From positions 62,001 to 126,000 of the forward strand of contig CAZAAW010000001.1 in assembly GCA_964483325.1 (NCBI GenBank): a stretch of 64,000 nt of DNA, in the 5' to 3' direction. The DNA comes from CAZAAW01 sp964483325. GTDB lineage: Bacteria; Pseudomonadota; Alphaproteobacteria; Rhizobiales; Kaistiaceae. The position numbers and the translations under genes were made by a program. This document shows positions 59,435 to 64,000 of this stretch, piece by piece; position 1 is the stretch's first letter; each line of letters opens with the position of its first letter. The notes under the pieces are model-generated. The model was given only the letters and a program-made list of their open reading frames with translations. It ran no database searches and was not told the DNA's origin.

Positions 59435-59932
59435 ATGGCAAAGCTCGGCCAGGTCCAGGAGCCCTCCATGGAGGAGATCCTGGCGTCGATCCGGCGCATC
59501 ATCTCCGACGACGGCGCGCTGGCGGCCAAGGAGACCGTCAAGGAGACGATCCGCAGCGCGGCGCCCAAGCTGGCGGTAGTCGAGATGCCGGCACCGCCCG
59601 AAGCGCCTGTCGGCCCGGCCGCGATGGAAACATCTGTGCCGGATGAGGAGATGCCGCCGGCCGCCGCCCGGTCCGAGACTGCCGTGACCGCTCCGGCGCC
59701 GGATCAGGCCGCGCGTCCGCCGCTTCTCTCCCCCAGCTCCGACGAGGCCGTGCAGGCTTCCTTCAGCCAGCTTGCCGGCAGCATGCCGGTGCAGGATCCC
59801 AGGACGCTGGAAGACGTCGTGACGGACATGCTGCGGCCGATGCTGAAGGCCTGGCTCGACGACAATCTGCCGGCGCTGGTCGAGCGTCTCGTGCGGGAAG
59901 AGATCGAGCGCGTCGCCCGCAGCCGGCGCTGA
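59435..59932 (+). CDS. popZ: Polar organizing protein PopZ (DUF2497)
   Basis: 165 residues with the three-part PopZ plan: an N-terminal helix (PSMEEILASIRRIISDD) that binds client proteins, an acidic Pro/Glu/Ala-rich disordered middle (about 50-110), and C-terminal oligomerisation helices (TLEDVVTDMLRPMLKAWLDDNL and VERLVREEIERVARS). PopZ forms a polar matrix that anchors the chromosomal centromere. It lies directly before valS, its usual neighbour. Confidence 0.93.
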   Translation: MAKLGQVQEPSMEEILASIRRIISDDGALAAKETVKETIRSAAPKLAVVEMPAPPEAPVGPAAMETSVPDEEMPPAAARSETAVTAPAPDQAARPPLLSPSSDEAVQASFSQLAGSMPVQDPRTLEDVVTDMLRPMLKAWLDDNLPALVERLVREEIERVARSRR

Positions 59933-60014
59933 AAGCCTGCCGCCTGCGACGGCGGTTGACTCGCCGGCTTGGCAGCGAATACGACCAGCCGCACACCGAA
60001 ACGGCGGAACTTCG

Positions 60015-62777
60015 ATGCTGGACAAGACCTACGACGCGGCCGCAATCGAGCCGCGGATCAGCGCTGCATGGGAACAGGCGGGGGCCTTTCGCGCCGGCGC
60101 GGGCGCCGAGCCCGGTGCGGCGCCGTTTTCGATCGTCATCCCGCCGCCCAACGTGACCGGCTCGCTCCATATGGGGCATGCGCTGAACAACACGCTGCAG
60201 GACGTGCTCGTCCGCTTCGAGCGGATGCGCGGCCGCGACGTCCTGTGGCAGCCGGGCATGGATCATGCCGGCATCGCGACGCAGATGGTCGTCGAGCGCC
60301 AGATGATGGAGCGCCAGGAGCCGGGACGCCGCGTCATCGGCCGCGAGGCTTTCGTCGACAAGGTGTGGGCCTGGAAGGGCGAGAGCGGCGGCCAGATCGT
60401 CAGCCAGCTCAAGCGCCTCGGCGCCTCCTGCGACTGGAGCCGCGAGCGCTTCACCATGGACGAGGGCCTGTCGCGCGCTGTCCTCAAGGTGTTCGTCGAG
60501 CTCTACCGCAAGGGCCTCATCTATCGCGACAAGCGCCTGGTGAACTGGGACCCGCGTTTCCAGACGGCCATTTCCGACCTCGAAGTGCAGCAGGTCGAGG
60601 TGAAGGGTCATCTCTGGCACTTCCGCTATCCGGTGGAGGGCGAGGCCGGCCGGTTCATCACCGTCGCGACGACGCGCCCGGAGACAATGCTCGGCGACAC
60701 CGCCGTGGCGGTGAACCCGGAGGACGAGCGCTACCAGGACCTCATCGGCCGCATGGTCGTCCTGCCGCTGGTCGGCCGGCGCATCCCCATCGTCGCCGAC
60801 ACCTATGCCGATCCGGAAGCCGGCAGCGGCGCCGTCAAGATCACGCCGGCGCATGATTTCAATGACTTCGAGGTTGGCCGTCGGCACAACCTGCCGATGA
60901 TCAATATCTTCGATGTCGAGGCCAATCTTTCGCTGGCCGGCAACGAGGCCTTCCTTGCCGGCGTCGCGCCGAGCGACGAGCTTGCCGCGACGATCGCCGC
61001 CCTCGACGGGCAGGAGCGCTTTGCGGCGCGCCAGCGCATCGTGGCGATGATGGAGGAGCGGGGTCTTCTGGAGAAGGTCGAGGACCATGTCCACGCCGTG
61101 CCGCATGGCGACCGCTCCAACGTGCCGATCGAGCCGTTCCTCACCGACCAGTGGTATGTCGACGCCAAGACCCTGGCGCAGCCGGCGATCGCGTCGGTGC
61201 GCGAGGGACGCACGGTGTTCGTGCCGCGGAACTGGGAAAAGACCTATTTCGACTGGATGGAGAACATCCAGCCCTGGTGCATCTCCCGCCAGCTGTGGTG
61301 GGGCCACCAGATCCCGGCCTGGTACGGCCCGGACGGCAAGGTCTTTGTCGCCGAGACGGAGGAGGAGGCGGTCGCCGAGGCGCTTGCCCATTACGTCGTC
61401 GAGGGCGCCATCTCCGACGTCGAGGCGCGGATGCTGGCCAACGATCCGGCGCGCCGCGCCGCCTTCATCAGCCGCGATCCCGACGTGCTCGACACCTGGT
61501 TCTCGTCGGCCCTGTGGCCGTTCTCGACCCTGGGCTGGCCGGACGAGACGCCGGAGCTGGCCCGCTACTATCCGACCAGCGCCCTCGTCACCGGCTTCGA
61601 CATCATCTTCTTCTGGGTCGCCCGGATGATGATGATGGGGCTGGAATTCACCGGCCAGGAGCCGTTCTCGACCGTCTACATCCACGCCCTCGTCCGCGAC
61701 GAGAAGGGCGCCAAGATGTCCAAGTCGAAGGGCAACGTCGTCGACCCGATCGGCCTCATCGACGAGTATGGCGCCGACGCCCTCCGCTTCACTCTGGCGG
61801 CGATGGCGGCGCAGGGGCGCGACATCAAGCTCGCCACCAGCCGCATCGAGGGCTACCGCAATTTCGCGACCAAGCTGTGGAATGCGGCGCGCTTCGCCGA
61901 GATGAACGGCTGCCGGACGGTGCCCGGCTTCGACCCGGCCGGCGCCCGCCAGACGATCAACCGCTGGATCGCCACGGAGGTCGGGCGGACGGCCGGCGAG
62001 GTGACGGCAGCGCTCGAGGCCTATCGCTTCAACGATGCCGCCGGGGCGCTCTACCGCTTCATCTGGAACACCTATTGCGACTGGTATCTGGAGCTGATCA
62101 AGCCGGTGCTTCTCGGCAATGATGCGGAAGCAGCTGCCGAAACCAGGGCGACGGCCGCCTGGGTGCGCGACCAGGCGCTGGCCCTCCTGCATCCCTTCAT
62201 GCCGTTCATCACCGAGGAGCTGTGGACCCGGACGGCCGAGGAGCGTGGCGAGGCGCCGATGCTGGTCCTGTCCGACTGGCCGCGTCCGTCGGTGAGCGAC
62301 GACGCGGCGGCGGCCGAAATGAACTGGGTGGTCGACCTGGTCAGCCAGATCCGCTCGGTGCGCACCGAGATGAACGTGCCGCCGGCGGCGCAGGTGCCGC
62401 TGGTACTGGCCGGCGCCTCGCCGGAGACGCTGGAGCGCCTCGAGCGCCACCGGGTCGCCATCGCCCGTCTCGCCCGCCTCGACACGATCGAGACGGCGGC
62501 GGCGCCGCTGCCCGGCTCGGTGCAGATCGTCATCGGCGAGACCACCGCCTGCCTGGCGCTTGGCGGCGTCATCGACCTTGAGGCGGAGCAGGCGCGGCTG
62601 CGGCGCGAGCTCGACCGCATCGGCAAGGACATCGAGCGCATCGACGCCAAGCTCGGCAACGAGCAGTTCATCGCCAAGGCGAAGCCGGAGGTGATCGAGG
62701 AGCAGCGCGAGAAGCGCGAGGAACTGCTGGCGCTGCAGACCCGCGTCTCAGCCTCGGTGGAACGCCTGTCGGTCTGA
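60015..62777 (+). CDS. valS: Valine-tRNA ligase
   Basis: 920 residues. Class I signatures are PPNVTGSLHMGHALNNT (HIGH-type) and KMSKSKGN. The editing domain contains TTRPETMLGDTAVAVNPED. The anticodon-binding helical domain and a C-terminal coiled coil (EAEQARLRRELDRIGKDIERI) are present. Full length with no gap. Confidence 0.97.
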   Translation: MLDKTYDAAAIEPRISAAWEQAGAFRAGAGAEPGAAPFSIVIPPPNVTGSLHMGHALNNTLQDVLVRFERMRGRDVLWQPGMDHAGIATQMVVERQMMERQEPGRRVIGREAFVDKVWAWKGESGGQIVSQLKRLGASCDWSRERFTMDEGLSRAVLKVFVELYRKGLIYRDKRLVNWDPRFQTAISDLEVQQVEVKGHLWHFRYPVEGEAGRFITVATTRPETMLGDTAVAVNPEDERYQDLIGRMVVLPLVGRRIPIVADTYADPEAGSGAVKITPAHDFNDFEVGRRHNLPMINIFDVEANLSLAGNEAFLAGVAPSDELAATIAALDGQERFAARQRIVAMMEERGLLEKVEDHVHAVPHGDRSNVPIEPFLTDQWYVDAKTLAQPAIASVREGRTVFVPRNWEKTYFDWMENIQPWCISRQLWWGHQIPAWYGPDGKVFVAETEEEAVAEALAHYVVEGAISDVEARMLANDPARRAAFISRDPDVLDTWFSSALWPFSTLGWPDETPELARYYPTSALVTGFDIIFFWVARMMMMGLEFTGQEPFSTVYIHALVRDEKGAKMSKSKGNVVDPIGLIDEYGADALRFTLAAMAAQGRDIKLATSRIEGYRNFATKLWNAARFAEMNGCRTVPGFDPAGARQTINRWIATEVGRTAGEVTAALEAYRFNDAAGALYRFIWNTYCDWYLELIKPVLLGNDAEAAAETRATAAWVRDQALALLHPFMPFITEELWTRTAEERGEAPMLVLSDWPRPSVSDDAAAAEMNWVVDLVSQIRSVRTEMNVPPAAQVPLVLAGASPETLERLERHRVAIARLARLDTIETAAAPLPGSVQIVIGETTACLALGGVIDLEAEQARLRRELDRIGKDIERIDAKLGNEQFIAKAKPEVIEEQREKREELLALQTRVSASVERLSV

Positions 62778-62845
62778 CTGCCCGCAGGGGATGGCGCCCA
62801 GGCTGCCGGCTACGTGCCTCCCGGAGTGACACCAGCGCCTCGGCT

Positions 62846-62877
62846 GCGTCATGCCCGGGACAAGCCGGGCATGACGC
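62846..62877. repeat. Palindromic intergenic element
   Basis: 13-bp perfect inverted repeat (62846-62858 with 62865-62877) around the loop GACAAG, reading CGTCATGCCCGG outward. Elements with this core recur in intergenic DNA of many Rhizobiales genomes; only one copy is in this window. Confidence 0.7.
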
Positions 62878-63045
62878 CCGTGGGGTGGAGACGCTGTGCG
62901 CAGCGCCAGGGCTACAGGCATTTCTGGCAGCCGCATCAATCGTAAGTATACAATACTAGGCAGCGGCCAGTCGCAGCCGGTTGTGCGGCGACGGGCGTCG
63001 GAGAAAGATAAGGCGTCCGGGAGAGACGCCGAGGGAGGATTTGGC

Positions 63046-63438
63046 ATGCTGAAAGCAGCATTGGGTGCAATGGCGGTCGTTGTGCCGCTGCTGGGAATCG
63101 CGGCGCCGGCCCGGGCGCAGGAGTCCGACAGCCTGGATATGAACAGGATCTTCCGCTGCACGGCGGAGGATCAGGCCGGCAAGGACGCCTGCGACTATGC
63201 CCGCTCGCTGGTTCTCGCCAATTGCACGATCTGCCACCTGTTCGTGCGGGTCGTCACCAAGCAGGCCACGCCGGAGGGCTGGCATTCGACACTCGCCCGG
63301 CACCGCGTCCGCCTGCCGGACATGTCGGACGAGGACTATGCCAAGATCGAGGCCTATCTGATCGCCAATTTCCGCCCCGACCTGCCGCCGCCCGACCTTC
63401 CCCCGGAAATTCGCGATCAGGTTGAGAATCCGCTCTAG
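63046..63438 (+). CDS. Secreted monoheme cytochrome c (first of paralogous pair)
   Basis: 130 residues with a signal peptide (GAMAVVVPLLGIAAPARA). The heme site is CTICH (NCTICHLFVRVV), and the domain ends with IEAYLIANFRPDLPPPDLP. A second pair of cysteines (FRCTAEDQ, DACDYA) precedes the heme site and is conserved in the next gene. A methionine ligand may be in LPDMSDEDY. GAGGGAGG lies seven bases upstream of ATG 63046. Electron-transfer partner unknown. Confidence 0.85.
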   Translation: MLKAALGAMAVVVPLLGIAAPARAQESDSLDMNRIFRCTAEDQAGKDACDYARSLVLANCTICHLFVRVVTKQATPEGWHSTLARHRVRLPDMSDEDYAKIEAYLIANFRPDLPPPDLPPEIRDQVENPL

Positions 63439-63504
63439 ACAGCGAGGCATACGATCGCTTCGATCAGCGCGGCGGGAGAGGGAAGGATACTTGGGAGGAG
63501 AAAG

Positions 63505-63933
63505 ATGAACCGTATGTTCTGGGCGCTGGCGGCCATCGCCCTTGGCCTTGCCGCCGGTGCGCCGGCCGCCACGGCCCAGTCCGAGCAGGCCGACATGGAC
63601 ACGATCTTCCGCTGTCAGGCCACGGACGATGCCGGCAAGGCGACCTGTGCCGAGGGGCGGGCGATCATCATGAGCGTCTGCACCCGCTGCCACACCTGGG
63701 TGCGCGTCGTGCGCAAGCAGGCCGACAGGGAGCTCTGGACGTCGACGGTGGTGCGCATGCGCCAGCTGATGGCGGATATCTCGATCACCGACGAGCAGGC
63801 GGCCGTCCTGGTCGACTATGTCAGCGCCAATTTCAACGAGAGCCTGCCGCCGCCGGAATTGCCGGATTCGATCATGGAAGCCGAGTATCCCGGCTCCACG
63901 AACATTCCCTCGAACCTGCACGGCAAGCAGTAG
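63505..63933 (+). CDS. Secreted monoheme cytochrome c (second of paralogous pair)
   Basis: 142 residues with a signal peptide (FWALAAIALGLAAGAPAATA). It shares the plan of the previous gene: FRCQATDDAGKATCAEGR, heme motif CTRCHTWVRVVRKQAD, and a C-terminal VDYVSANFNESLPPPELPD. The pair arose by tandem duplication. A terminator at 63971 ends the unit. Confidence 0.85.
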   Translation: MNRMFWALAAIALGLAAGAPAATAQSEQADMDTIFRCQATDDAGKATCAEGRAIIMSVCTRCHTWVRVVRKQADRELWTSTVVRMRQLMADISITDEQAAVLVDYVSANFNESLPPPELPDSIMEAEYPGSTNIPSNLHGKQ

Positions 63934-63970
63934 CCGGCAAAAGCCTTCTCGGGAGAGGGCTGGAAAAATA

Positions 63971-64000
63971 AAAGGGGCGCCGCAAGCGCCCCTTTGTTTT
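63971..64000 (+). terminator. Intrinsic terminator of cytochrome pair
   Basis: 10-bp perfect stem (63971-63980 with 63986-63995), CGCAA loop and TGTTTT tail, 38 bases after the stop at 63933. Confidence 0.85.

Noticed and set aside
59763..62450. Very long open frame (895 codons) antisense to valS
   Set aside because: Arg/His/Leu-rich nonsense typical of the opposite strand of GC-rich coding DNA; valS is unambiguous.

Overview
This is a gene-dense, GC-rich chromosomal segment of an alphaproteobacterium, most likely a member of the Hyphomicrobiales (Rhizobiales). The call rests on lineage-typical families: DUF2865, DUF3126, PopZ just upstream of valS, an AapJQMP amino-acid transporter, a rhizobial-type cysE / gamma-carbonic-anhydrase block, NDUFS4- and NDUFS6-like complex I accessory proteins, and an isoaspartyl-methyltransferase-like gene ahead of TolC. 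I see no insertion sequence, prophage, CRISPR array, rRNA or integrase. Four tRNA genes are present (Arg-TCT, Pro-TGG, Asn-GTT, Cys-GCA), all with encoded CCA. The genus cannot be fixed from sequence alone.

Layout. 1-5.7 kb: the start of a siderophore/heme/B12-type binding protein running off the left edge, a methyltransferase, small conserved proteins, and a PadR regulator with operator-like palindromes divergent from arfB. 5.8-8.6 kb: a three-gene TrpXYZ-type ABC importer with a strong hairpin after the binding-protein gene. 8.6-17.5 kb: FAD monooxygenase plus CHCC zinc finger, hydrolase, cysE, gamma-carbonic anhydrase, transglutaminase-like protease, PAS protein, rhomboid protease, a folE-hisI pair, a NifU-like scaffold and yidD. 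17.5-25.3 kb: thrS, a secreted unknown, nitroreductase, nadK, folD and an ABC exporter. 25.3-29.5 kb: the most distinctive locus, a type III polyketide synthase facing an isoprenylcysteine-methyltransferase-like enzyme and two secreted beta-rich proteins, one of which is an internal A-B-A-B duplication.

29.5-38.8 kb holds a protein methyltransferase, tRNAs around an NDUFS4-like gene, nhaA overlapping recQ, beta-carbonic anhydrase, a Cys-cluster protein, topoisomerase IB and a PAP2 phosphatase. 39-43.2 kb is the complete aapJQMP importer. 43.2-50.7 kb has a multi-TM protein, a long proline/arginine-rich OmpA-domain protein, a cysK-alaX-sseA operon and a MarR regulator. 51-55 kb is a probable cobalamin/cobinamide (or other metal-chelate) locus: cbiB and a BtuF-like binding protein divergent from a FecCD permease and ATPase, with two perfect palindromes between them. 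55-64 kb has a small HNH endonuclease, a secreted caspase-like protein, the methyltransferase-like / tolC / popZ / valS block and a two-gene unit of paralogous secreted monoheme cytochromes c closed by a terminator.

Most genes are ordinary housekeeping or transport functions. The best candidates for something undescribed are the type III PKS neighbourhood with its duplicated secreted protein, the paired cytochromes, and the palindrome-controlled divergent metal-chelate locus. Everything here comes from reading the sequence; no database search was run.
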